A stretch of 64,000 bases of DNA from an uncultured Alphaproteobacteria bacterium (GTDB taxonomy: Bacteria; Pseudomonadota; Alphaproteobacteria; RF32; CAG-239): the NCBI GenBank assembly GCA_949493535.1, contig CASZWJ010000001.1:62001-126000 (forward strand). Direction: 5' to 3'. Below are positions 52,162-59,524 of the stretch, piece after piece (positions within the stretch are counted from its first letter, which is position 1; the number at the start of each line of letters is the position of its first letter). A program made the translations under genes and the position numbers. The notes beneath the pieces are model-generated. The model had not been told where the DNA came from and did no database searches. It worked only from the letters and a program-made list of their open reading frames with translations.

Positions 52162-52193
52162 ACACTCCCGCTTTTTGACGGGAGTGTTTTTTT
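52162..52193 (+). terminator. Terminator of the hydrogenase operon
   Basis: Perfect 9-bp stem ACACTCCCG / CGGGAGTGT with an 8-base loop, then T7. 126 bases after the hydA stop. Confidence 0.92.
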
Positions 52194-52272
52194 GAAGAGT
52201 GTGTTGATTTTTATCTGTTTTAGTTGTATAAAGTTTTTATCACTTGGGATAAGTGTAACTATATCTTAAAAC

Positions 52273-52306
52273 AAAAACTGTATGAAGCAATCATACAGTT
52301 TTTTTT
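52273..52306. terminator. Terminator upstream of the ankyrin gene
   Basis: 13-bp stem AAAAACTGTATGA / TCATACAGTTTTT with a 5-base loop and T-run, 16 bases before the ankyrin start. It is unexplained by a preceding gene, since the hydrogenase terminator lies 80 bases upstream, so it may isolate the ankyrin gene or end a lost one. Confidence 0.75.
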
Positions 52307-52322
52307 GTTGAAAGAAGAGTAA

Positions 52323-52853
52323 ATGAAAAAGAAGATATTTTTAGGAATTATATCTTTTTGGGCAGTTGTGTTTTTGGTTGTTTGGGGCATCTTTCACAAC
52401 TTTGTTTATTTAGTGGCGGCGGTTATGGAAGAAGATAAGGAACAAGTTGCTTACCTGATTGATAATAAAGAAGTTAATCCGAATAGTTGGGGAATGAATT
52501 TAGTTAATTTATATATTTCACAAAAAGATAAAGAGGCTGATCTAGATTTTATCTCTTTTCTTTTAGATAAAGGGGTTAATCCTGATTATGGCAGAGGTGT
52601 TCCTTTATTTCATAAAGCAATCGTTTTAGAGAGAAACGATATTGTGCGACTGTTGATAGACAAAGGAGCTGATGTCAATCTTTTGATGAAAAACAAAAAT
52701 ATTCGTCCGTTGACTGTCGCATTGCTTTTAAAAAATTGCGAGGCAGCAATGATGTTAGATAAATCAGGCGCTCATATGGAGGGATATAATATGGAGTTGT
52801 TTTTGACGTTGCAGTTAAAGCGTTGTTATTTAGAATCGTTGCCCTATCGATGA
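52323..52853 (+). CDS. Membrane-anchored ankyrin-repeat protein
   Basis: A 176-residue AT-rich gene product: N-terminal membrane segment (IFLGIISFWAVVFLVVWGIF), then about three ankyrin-like repeats (FISFLLDKGVNPDYGRGVPLFHKAI; DIVRLLIDKGADVNLL; PLTVALLLKNCEAAMMLDKSGA). Probably a protein-binding protein on the inner membrane. It begins 16 bases after a terminator. Codon use is more AT-rich than its neighbours, a hint of transfer. Confidence 0.7.
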   Translation: MKKKIFLGIISFWAVVFLVVWGIFHNFVYLVAAVMEEDKEQVAYLIDNKEVNPNSWGMNLVNLYISQKDKEADLDFISFLLDKGVNPDYGRGVPLFHKAIVLERNDIVRLLIDKGADVNLLMKNKNIRPLTVALLLKNCEAAMMLDKSGAHMEGYNMELFLTLQLKRCYLESLPYR

Positions 52854-52926
52854 GTGTCGTTTCAGAGGATTATTCTTGGAATATAATTTAAGAATAACCC
52901 TATAATTATTATGCTTTTTTAGTTAG

Positions 52927-52954
52927 GCGGAGGAATGAAATCCTCCGCTTTTTT
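52927..52954. terminator. Terminator after the ankyrin gene
   Basis: Stem GCGGAGGA (52927-52934) / TCCTCCGC (52941-52948) with loop ATGAAA and T6. The same stem occurs again at 53697-53718, on the far side of the next gene. Confidence 0.85.
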
Positions 52955-52980
52955 GTTTTAAAATTTTAAGGAGAATATAT

Positions 52981-53688
52981 ATGGTTAATCCAGTAAAAAA
53001 TAATCCATGGTATATGAATATTATAGGTGTAGTTGATTACATGAATTCAGATAAAATGTCTATCGATGCTATAGATAAAGGGGAATATGTAACACAAGAA
53101 GAACTTGATTCTGCTATTAAGAAAGCTAAAAAAATTACGCCTTTTGGTGAGAAAGATAAAAGTAGCAAGGGAATAATAGACCATTTCAAAGAACTTTTTA
53201 TAAAACATGATAATCCGAATGAAGATGTTTTGTATAAAGAAAACAAAAATATTCCGCAAAGCGAGATTGACAGAGCCTCAAAATATGCGTGGTTTGAGGG
53301 CAAAGATAAAAACTTAAACAAGCGGATTTCTCGGAAAGTCGGTTCTTGGTATGATGAGGTTTTCGGTAAGGAAAATGCTGTCGGCGATGCGGTCGGCAAG
53401 CTAATCAGCCCTCAGGCAAAATATCCGTTGCCAAAAGAGATAATTCCTCTTTTGAGCAAGGACGGCAAAAAGATTTCTGACAGTTATAATACCTTGGCAT
53501 CAGTTATGGCAAAGCATGATGCAAAAAAGCCGGTTTTGTCCGGCAGTTTGAGTTTGCAACAGGCGTTAAATAAATTTCCTTATCAACCGCAGTTGAAAGA
53601 AGACGGGGTTATCGGAGTAAGAACGACGTCATGGTTAAAACAGGTTTTGGCAGAGCAGGGATTGTCTTCTTTGCTGAAATATATCTGA
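52981..53688 (+). CDS. Orphan protein with peptidoglycan-binding-like C-terminus
   Basis: A 235-residue soluble protein with AAGGAG ribosome site. Most of it (1-190, Lys/Asp-rich, no signal peptide) matches nothing I recognise. The last 45 residues, LSLQQALNKF...LKEDGVIGVRTTSWLKQVL, resemble a peptidoglycan_binding_1 unit (LQ-x-AL ... DG-x-IG-x-RT). Without an obvious signal peptide, secretion by another route or a cytoplasmic role are both possible. It is flanked by near-identical terminators and is AT-rich. Confidence 0.6.
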   Translation: MVNPVKNNPWYMNIIGVVDYMNSDKMSIDAIDKGEYVTQEELDSAIKKAKKITPFGEKDKSSKGIIDHFKELFIKHDNPNEDVLYKENKNIPQSEIDRASKYAWFEGKDKNLNKRISRKVGSWYDEVFGKENAVGDAVGKLISPQAKYPLPKEIIPLLSKDGKKISDSYNTLASVMAKHDAKKPVLSGSLSLQQALNKFPYQPQLKEDGVIGVRTTSWLKQVLAEQGLSSLLKYI

Positions 53689-53689
53689 T

Positions 53690-53732
53690 AAAAAAAGCGG
53701 AGGATTTTAGTCCTCCGCTTTAATTTTTTTTT
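53690..53732. terminator. Bidirectional terminator before fabG
   Basis: Stem GCGGAGGA (53697-53704) / TCCTCCGC (53711-53718), loop TTTTAG, A/T runs on both sides. Serves the plus-strand orphan gene and the minus-strand fabG. Confidence 0.88.
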
Positions 53733-53742
53733 GCCGCAACAA

Positions 53743-54480
53743 TTAAATCATAGCCATACCGCCGTTGATGTTAATTGTCTGGCCGGTGATGTACTGAGCT
53801 TCGTCAGAAGCCAGGAAAGCAACAACATTGGCAATATCCTGAGCTTCACCCAGTTTGCCTTCCGGAATTTTAGCTAACAAAGCCGCTTTAACGTCTTCCG
53901 GCAAAACATCTGTCATCGGGGTACGGATAAAGCCCGGAGCAATAGAGTTGACAGTAATGCCGCGAGAACCGACTTCCTGAGCCAAGCATTTGTTCATGGC
54001 AATCATACCTGCTTTGGAAGCAGAGTAGTTAGCCTGGCCGGCGTTTCCGGTAACACCGACGACGGAAGCAATACCGATGATACGGCCGAAACGGCGTTTC
54101 ATCATACCGCGAACGGCAGCCTTAGCCAATTTGAAACCGGCAGAGAGGTTAACATCGAGAACCAGCTGCCAATCTTCGTCGCTCATACGCATAAACAGGT
54201 TATCTCTGGTCAAACCGGCGTTGTTGACCAAAATGTCAATGCGGCCGAATTTTTCTTCAACATTAGCAACCAGATTTTTAACGTCTTCGGCATTTGTCAG
54301 GTTTGCAGTGAAAACTTCAACTCTGTCACCCAATTCTTCTTTGAGTTTCAGCATCGGTTCTTCGCGCATATCTGTCAGAGCCAAAGTAGCGCCCTGTTTG
54401 TGCAGAGTGCGGGCAATTTTATCGCCCAAGCCGCCGGCAGCGCCGGTGATTAAGGCTACTTTATCGTGTAATTCAAACAT
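53743..54480 (-). CDS. fabG: 3-oxoacyl-ACP reductase FabG
   Basis: NADPH-dependent reduction step of fatty acid synthesis. Short-chain dehydrogenase fold: TGAAGGLGDKIA cofactor motif (residues 13-24), NNAG (LVNNAGLT), catalytic Ser in IASVVG, Tyr-x3-Lys in YSASKAG, and the PGFIRTPM turn. 245 residues. Downstream of fabD on the same strand, with repeat element B between them; acpP is not adjacent. Confidence 0.95.
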   Translation of the reverse strand: MFELHDKVALITGAAGGLGDKIARTLHKQGATLALTDMREEPMLKLKEELGDRVEVFTANLTNAEDVKNLVANVEEKFGRIDILVNNAGLTRDNLFMRMSDEDWQLVLDVNLSAGFKLAKAAVRGMMKRRFGRIIGIASVVGVTGNAGQANYSASKAGMIAMNKCLAQEVGSRGITVNSIAPGFIRTPMTDVLPEDVKAALLAKIPEGKLGEAQDIANVVAFLASDEAQYITGQTININGGMAMI

Positions 54481-54509
54481 ATTATTTCTCCTTCAACGGT
54501 CTTGTCTGA

Positions 54510-54600
54510 TGGATAACAAAAGCTGCAAGCCGGTGCTCGCGTCCTCACGTACTTCTATGTACGCTGCGGGGCTGCGCTCCGTGTGGCAACTTTATTTCTC
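54510..54600. repeat. Inverted-repeat element B (post-stop repeat family)
   Basis: Imperfect palindrome centred on CTCACGTACTTCTATGTACGCTGCGG (read in two parts, core TCACGTAC / GTACGCTGCG). Arms AAAGCTGC-x-A-x2-CGG and CCG-x2-T-x-GCAACTTT pair. On the minus strand it lies about 32 bases downstream of the fabD stop. Same core as elements A and C. Confidence 0.65.
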
Positions 54601-54632
54601 ACATCATCCAAAACCTCTTATCGTTTTTGCTG

Positions 54633-55586
54633 TTAACTTTGTAAATTCTTTGCCAATTCTTCGATCTCAGCCGGCGTGCCGACGGAAATCGCATTAATTT
54701 CTTTATCGCATCTTTTGACCAGACCGGACAATACTTTTCCGGCGCCGAGTTCTACCACATTGGTAATGCCGTTTTCTTTCATGAAACCGACGCTTTCTCT
54801 CCAACGGACAGAACCGGTGACCTGTTCGACCAGATGTTTGATAATATCTGTTTTATTGCTGATAGCCGAGGCTAAAACATTCGCAATCAACGGAATCTCG
54901 GCATTATTTGCTTCAACTTCGTTCAAAGCTTTAGCCATAACTTCTGCGGCGGGCTGCATTAACGGGCTGTGGAACGGCGCGCTGACCGGAAGTTTCAGGC
55001 AGCGTTTGGCGCCAAATTCGGAACCGGCGATTTCAACCGCTTTGTCAATAGCGGCCATATGGCCGGAAATGACGACCTGTCCGTCAGAATTGTCGTTTGC
55101 AGTGACGCAGACATTATTTGTATCTGCGCAAGTATCTGCCAATCTTTTGACATCGGCAAAACTCAAGCCTATAACGGCTGCCATACCGCCGACGCCCAAG
55201 GGAACAGCTTTTTGCATGGCATCGCCGCGGGTTCTCAGCAACTTTGCCGTATCAGACAAAGAGAAAACGCCGGCCGCATGGGCTGCCGCATATTCGCCTA
55301 AAGAGTGTCCGGCAACAAAAGCCGCATGATTTTTGAGATTAATACCGAATTCTTGTTCGAGAACTTTGACAACAGCCGCGGAGTTGGCCATGAGAGCCGG
55401 CTGGGCGTTGCTGGTCATGGTTAAGTCGGCTTCGGAGCCTTCAACCATAATTTTGAACAGGTCTTGATGAAGAGCCTCGTTAACTTCTTCAAAAACTTGT
55501 TTAGCAGACTTGAAATTGTCAGCTAATTCTTTCCCCATTCCGACAAATTGAGAACCTTGTCCGGGGAATACGAATGCATATTTCAT
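54633..55586 (-). CDS. fabD: Malonyl-CoA-ACP transacylase FabD
   Basis: Moves malonyl from CoA to ACP. Start FPGQGSQFVGMGKELA, catalytic Ser in GHSLGEYAAAHAAG, Gln-His region and PVSAPFHSPLM motif with catalytic His. 317 residues. A perfect CtrA-type box lies 18 bases upstream of its start codon (55604-55618). Confidence 0.95.
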   Translation of the reverse strand: MKYAFVFPGQGSQFVGMGKELADNFKSAKQVFEEVNEALHQDLFKIMVEGSEADLTMTSNAQPALMANSAAVVKVLEQEFGINLKNHAAFVAGHSLGEYAAAHAAGVFSLSDTAKLLRTRGDAMQKAVPLGVGGMAAVIGLSFADVKRLADTCADTNNVCVTANDNSDGQVVISGHMAAIDKAVEIAGSEFGAKRCLKLPVSAPFHSPLMQPAAEVMAKALNEVEANNAEIPLIANVLASAISNKTDIIKHLVEQVTGSVRWRESVGFMKENGITNVVELGAGKVLSGLVKRCDKEINAISVGTPAEIEELAKNLQS

Positions 55587-55603
55587 TCATCTGTCCTATC
55601 ATG

Positions 55604-55618
55604 TTAATATCGTGTTAA
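55604..55618. promoter_or_regulatory. CtrA-type box between fabD and the HIT gene
   Basis: TTAA-TATCGTG-TTAA, a perfect TTAA-N7-TTAA in the 90-base divergent intergenic region. It could act on either gene; a good -10 is not obvious on either side. Confidence 0.5.
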
Positions 55619-55676
55619 TCAATATAGGATATTGTCGAAAAGTCAATATTTAAAACAAGTTTATGAGAGGGTAATA

Positions 55677-56135
55677 ATGTTTGAACTTGTCTCCGGTCTG
55701 GCTGCTAAGGACCATATTATTGATTTGAAACTTTGTTCGGTTTTGTTTGAAAATAACGCCCTGTATCCTTGGATTATTTTGGTTCCCCGAATCAAAAACG
55801 TTAAAAATATGACAAACCTTTGCTTGGAAGAACGTTTGCAGCTCATGCGCGAAATGGACTTGTGCGAAGAGGTTATGGTTGAAAACTTTCCCTGCGATCA
55901 GACAAATGTTGCCGCTATCGGCAATGAATGCCCGCAGTTAAGTGTGCATATCCTTTGCCGCAAAGCCGGCGATGCCGATTGGCCGTCAACGGTTTGGAAC
56001 AATCATTCCGAACCGTATGCGCCGGAAGCAAAAGAAGAAACGATTGCCAAAATCAAAAAGGCAATCATGATTAAGAAAACGGATCCCAAATATTATCAAA
56101 ATGCCTGCAAAACGGATTACAGCATTTTGGATTAG
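55677..56135 (+). CDS. HIT-family protein with an altered histidine triad
   Basis: A 152-residue protein with the HIT-fold layout (YPWIILVPRIKNVKNM; FPCDQTNVAAIGNECPQLSVHILCRK; ADWPSTVW). The family triad H-x-H-x-H reads QLSVHIL here: the first histidine is Ser and only one His of the usual pair remains, so nucleotide hydrolase activity may be changed or lost. Start at 55677 with GAGAGGG site; longer frame from 55632 rejected. Divergent from fabD and followed by ftsK after 76 bases. Confidence 0.75.
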   Translation: MFELVSGLAAKDHIIDLKLCSVLFENNALYPWIILVPRIKNVKNMTNLCLEERLQLMREMDLCEEVMVENFPCDQTNVAAIGNECPQLSVHILCRKAGDADWPSTVWNNHSEPYAPEAKEETIAKIKKAIMIKKTDPKYYQNACKTDYSILD

Positions 56136-56211
56136 CCGGCATATTAACAATATTTTGATAAATTGTACTTATAATCCCCTGTAATTGATGAAAGATATGG
56201 GTTAAAAGCTT

Positions 56212-58521
56212 ATGGCAAAAAAGAAAAGCAAAAAAAAGGAAAAAACGCTGCTGGCAAAATTCGGCTGGCGCTGTTTCGGTTTGGTTTTAGTCCTGCTGTC
56301 GGTCCTGCTGATTGTCAGTTCTTTCTTTTTCCATGCGGATGATGTTTCTTTCAACACCGCTTCAGGACAGGTGCAAAATACTTTCGGTCGGTTAGGTTCT
56401 TTGAGCGCGGATTTTGTTTTGTCTTGGTTCGGCTGGGCTTTGCCTTTGTTTTTATTGGCGCCGATTGTCTGGGGCTGCCATTTGCTGCGCCTTAAAGAGA
56501 TTGTTCATCCGTACAGCCGCCTGTTCGCTTTTGCTTTGGGAACGTTGTGCCTGTCTGTTTTGCTCAGCATTCTGCCGCAGTCTTGGGGGTTGGTTAATGC
56601 CGGCGGCGCAATCGGAATCTTTTTTGCCCGCCATTTGCTGACGCTGTTTAATTCGATTTATGTTTATGCCTATGGCAAGCATGTTTTTGCGCTTATTTTA
56701 TCGATATTGATTTTATTGTCTTTTGATTTTGCGCTGGGCATTACATATAAAAACTGGCTGTCTTGGTTTAAGGCAATTGTCAACGCAATTTCCGGATTTG
56801 CCGCCTTTATTGCCCGCGGCGGAAAAGTTATTGCCCGTTTCGGCAGCCGAGGCGAAGATGGCGAAACGTCTTCCAAACGCGTTGTTAAAGCCAAAGCGCC
56901 GAAAGAGCGCAAGGAACCGAAGCTCAAGGATGAGCCTGTCGCCAAAGAAAATACCGAAACGGTTAAAATGTCCGGGCGTATGAGCGCTGCCAAGAATAAG
57001 GAAGTTGACGACGGTTATCAAAAGCCGAGCGTGAACCTGTTGTCTATGGTTAAAGATAAAAATGCTGGACAGGTTAATGAAAAAGAGCTTGAATCCATAG
57101 CTCTTGATTTGGAAAATGTTTTGCAGGAGTTTGGCGTAAACGGCAAAATTGTCAAAGTGCGCCCCGGTCCGGTTGTTACGCTTTATGAGCTGGAACCTGC
57201 GCCCGGAACCAAAACTGCCCGCGTTATCGGCCTGGCTGATGATATTGCCCGTTCGATGTCGGTTGTTTCGGTGCGTATTGCCGTGGTGCCGGGGTCTAAT
57301 ACAATCGGTATCGAGATGCCGAATGTCAAACGTGAAACAGTCTGGCTGCGCGAACTTTTGGAAGATAATAATTTTTCGGATTCAAAGAATATTCTCAATG
57401 TGGTTTTGGGTAAAGACATCGGCGGACGCAATGTTTATGCCGATTTATCAAAAATGCCTCACCTGCTGGTTGCCGGTACGACCGGTTCGGGTAAATCCGT
57501 CGGCGTGAACTCGATGATTTTATCTTTGCTGTACCGGATGCGTCCTGATGAATGCAAGCTGATTATGATTGATCCGAAAATGCTCGAATTTTCGATGTAT
57601 AACGGTATTCCGCATTTGCTGACGCCGGTTATTACCGATCCGGCGAAGGCTGTTATCGGTTTGAAATGGGCGGTACGCGAAATGGAAGACCGTTATCGGG
57701 CAATGGCTAAGCTGAATGTGCGCAATATTGTCGGTTATAACCAGAAACTAAAAGAACTGCGTGCCAGCGGCGAAAAAGTGACCCGTACGGTTCAAACCGG
57801 CTTTGACAAAGAAACCGGACAGCCCATTTTTGAAGAACAGGACTTGGATTTGACGCCGCTGCCATATATTGTGATTGTGGTTGACGAGATGGCAGATTTG
57901 ATGTTAGTTGCCGGCAAGGAAGTGGAAGCCGCCATTCAACGTTTGGCGCAAATGGCGCGCGCGGCCGGTTTGCATTTGATTATGTCTACACAACGCCCGT
58001 CCGTCGATGTGATTACCGGTACGATTAAAGCCAACTTCCCGACCCGTATCAGTTTTCAGGTTACTTCAAAAATCGACAGCCGCACGATTTTGGGCGAACA
58101 AGGCGCCGAACAGCTGCTCGGCATGGGCGATATGCTCTATATGCCGGCCGGTCAGAGACCGCTGCGTGTTCACGGCAGCTTTGTTAAAGACAGCGAAGTT
58201 GAAAAGGTTGTCGAATTTTTGAAATCGCAGAAAGAGCCGGAATATGTTGAGGGCGTGACAGAGGGCGAGCTGAACGAAAAAGGCGGTTCTTCAGGCAGTG
58301 CCGTTTTTGACAAGACTTCAATGGGCGGCGGAGACGGCGGCGAGGAGGATTTGTATCAGCAAGCCGTTGATATTGTCCGTAATGATAAAAAGGCTTCAAC
58401 GTCTTATATTCAACGCAAACTGCGTATCGGTTATAACCGCGCCGCTTCCCTGATTGACCGAATGGAAGAGGAGGGGGTTATCTCGCCGGCGGATCATGTC
58501 GGCCGCCGCGAAGTCTTATAG
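56212..58521 (+). CDS. ftsK: DNA translocase FtsK
   Basis: Divisome-anchored hexameric motor that pumps chromosome ends through the septum and activates XerCD at dif. Four N-terminal membrane segments (about 20-190), a short Lys/Pro/Glu linker, the motor with Walker A VAGTTGSGKSVGVNS and Walker B IVIVVDEMADLM, and a C-terminal gamma winged helix (LYQQAVDIVRNDKKASTSYIQ) that reads KOPS. 769 residues, short-linker form as in Alphaproteobacteria. Confidence 0.96.
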   Translation: MAKKKSKKKEKTLLAKFGWRCFGLVLVLLSVLLIVSSFFFHADDVSFNTASGQVQNTFGRLGSLSADFVLSWFGWALPLFLLAPIVWGCHLLRLKEIVHPYSRLFAFALGTLCLSVLLSILPQSWGLVNAGGAIGIFFARHLLTLFNSIYVYAYGKHVFALILSILILLSFDFALGITYKNWLSWFKAIVNAISGFAAFIARGGKVIARFGSRGEDGETSSKRVVKAKAPKERKEPKLKDEPVAKENTETVKMSGRMSAAKNKEVDDGYQKPSVNLLSMVKDKNAGQVNEKELESIALDLENVLQEFGVNGKIVKVRPGPVVTLYELEPAPGTKTARVIGLADDIARSMSVVSVRIAVVPGSNTIGIEMPNVKRETVWLRELLEDNNFSDSKNILNVVLGKDIGGRNVYADLSKMPHLLVAGTTGSGKSVGVNSMILSLLYRMRPDECKLIMIDPKMLEFSMYNGIPHLLTPVITDPAKAVIGLKWAVREMEDRYRAMAKLNVRNIVGYNQKLKELRASGEKVTRTVQTGFDKETGQPIFEEQDLDLTPLPYIVIVVDEMADLMLVAGKEVEAAIQRLAQMARAAGLHLIMSTQRPSVDVITGTIKANFPTRISFQVTSKIDSRTILGEQGAEQLLGMGDMLYMPAGQRPLRVHGSFVKDSEVEKVVEFLKSQKEPEYVEGVTEGELNEKGGSSGSAVFDKTSMGGGDGGEEDLYQQAVDIVRNDKKASTSYIQRKLRIGYNRAASLIDRMEEEGVISPADHVGRREVL

Positions 58522-58741
58522 GGGATTTGCAAAGCAGGTATGCTATCAAATCCATAGCTATACAATTGAATTGCTTTGAATGCTACCGTTTGGACAGTAT
58601 TTTCATTATAATAATAGATATACGTATTGGAAAATATCCTAGCAATACAAGATACATACCGAATTATCAACAAACAACCTCCGAAAGAATGAATTTTCGG
58701 AGGTTGTGTTTTACATGATTTGTTATGTTTTTTTTTGAGGA
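58522..58741. other. Non-coding gap between ftsK and grpE
   Basis: 220 bases without a convincing gene. Begins GGGATTTGCAAAGCAGGTATGC, similar to the left arm of element A (possible decayed copy). A strong hairpin CAACCTCCGAAA / TTTTCGGAGGTTG lies at 58675-58706 followed by T-rich sequence, probably a terminator for ftsK. Confidence 0.55.
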
Positions 58742-59362
58742 TTATTTTCCGCCTTTGGAGACAACGACCATGGCTTCTCTTAAAATGCGGTCGTTAATCA
58801 TATAGCCGGTTTGGAGTTCGGCTATAATTGTGCCGTTCGGTTTGGAAGGATCTTCAACTTCCTGAATAACCTGATGATAATTCGGATCAAAGACCGTTCC
58901 CATAATTTCCATTTTGCTGATGCCGTGTTTGGCAAAAACTTTCATTAATTCTGCTTCGGTCATTTCAACGCCGGTCAGCAGGTCTTTGCAGTTCTCGCTG
59001 TTTCCGGCTGCGGCTTCGATGGCGCGGTGCAGATTGTCTGCCACGCTTAAAAGATTTTTGGCAAAAGAGGAAACAGCATATTTGGTGTTCTTTTCAATTT
59101 CCTGAGCGCAGCGCTTTTTGGTATTTTCGGCATCGGCGCGGGCGCGCAAATATTCGTCTTTCAAATGAGCGTTTTCAATGCGCAGGGCTTCTATATTGTC
59201 TTCGGCTGCTTCTGAATAATCGCTTGTATCGGCATCTTCGCCGCTTTGTTCGTAATCTTCGATATTTTGGTCGATTTGTTCAATTTCATCTTCCGGAATC
59301 ATGCCGTCTTCATGTTCTAAAATTTCGTCCGTTTCATTGTCCTGAAATTTATTTTTGCTCAT
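58742..59362 (-). CDS. grpE: Nucleotide exchange factor GrpE
   Basis: Co-chaperone for DnaK. Acidic, low-complexity N-terminus (about 1-60), long dimer helix (EALRIENAHLKDEYLRARADAENTKKR) and the C-terminal beta domain with VEDPSKPNGTIIAELQTGYMINDRILREAMVVVSKG. Start at 59362 with GAGGGGAAA; longer frame from 59434 lacks a site. 206 residues. hrcA, its usual neighbour, is absent, so a heat-shock repressor operon is not evident. Confidence 0.94.
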   Translation of the reverse strand: MSKNKFQDNETDEILEHEDGMIPEDEIEQIDQNIEDYEQSGEDADTSDYSEAAEDNIEALRIENAHLKDEYLRARADAENTKKRCAQEIEKNTKYAVSSFAKNLLSVADNLHRAIEAAAGNSENCKDLLTGVEMTEAELMKVFAKHGISKMEIMGTVFDPNYHQVIQEVEDPSKPNGTIIAELQTGYMINDRILREAMVVVSKGGK

Positions 59363-59471
59363 TTTCCCCTCTTTACAAATTGTCTTTGGACTTTTATATA
59401 TTAGAAATCTAGTGACTATTCTCCGACAAGTCAATAGCTCAGGGTTATATTTGTAAAAGATATACGATATT

Positions 59472-59490
59472 TTAACCGGTAACGGGTTAA
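59472..59490. promoter_or_regulatory. Candidate operator upstream of the glycogen synthase gene
   Basis: Inverted repeat TTAACC-N7-GGTTAA, 34 bases before the start codon. The spacing (TTAA-N11-TTAA) is too wide for a CtrA box; a dimeric repressor of unknown identity is possible. Confidence 0.4.
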
Positions 59491-59524
59491 TTTAGATATT
59501 ATTTATATTAGGCAGAAAGGTTTA

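Noticed and set aside
52039-52269. 76-residue frame between hydA and the ankyrin gene
   Set aside because: It runs through an inverted repeat and a terminator and resembles no protein.
59472-59490. CtrA box upstream of glgA
   Set aside because: The two TTAA half-sites are 11 bases apart, not 7. Kept only as a generic inverted repeat.
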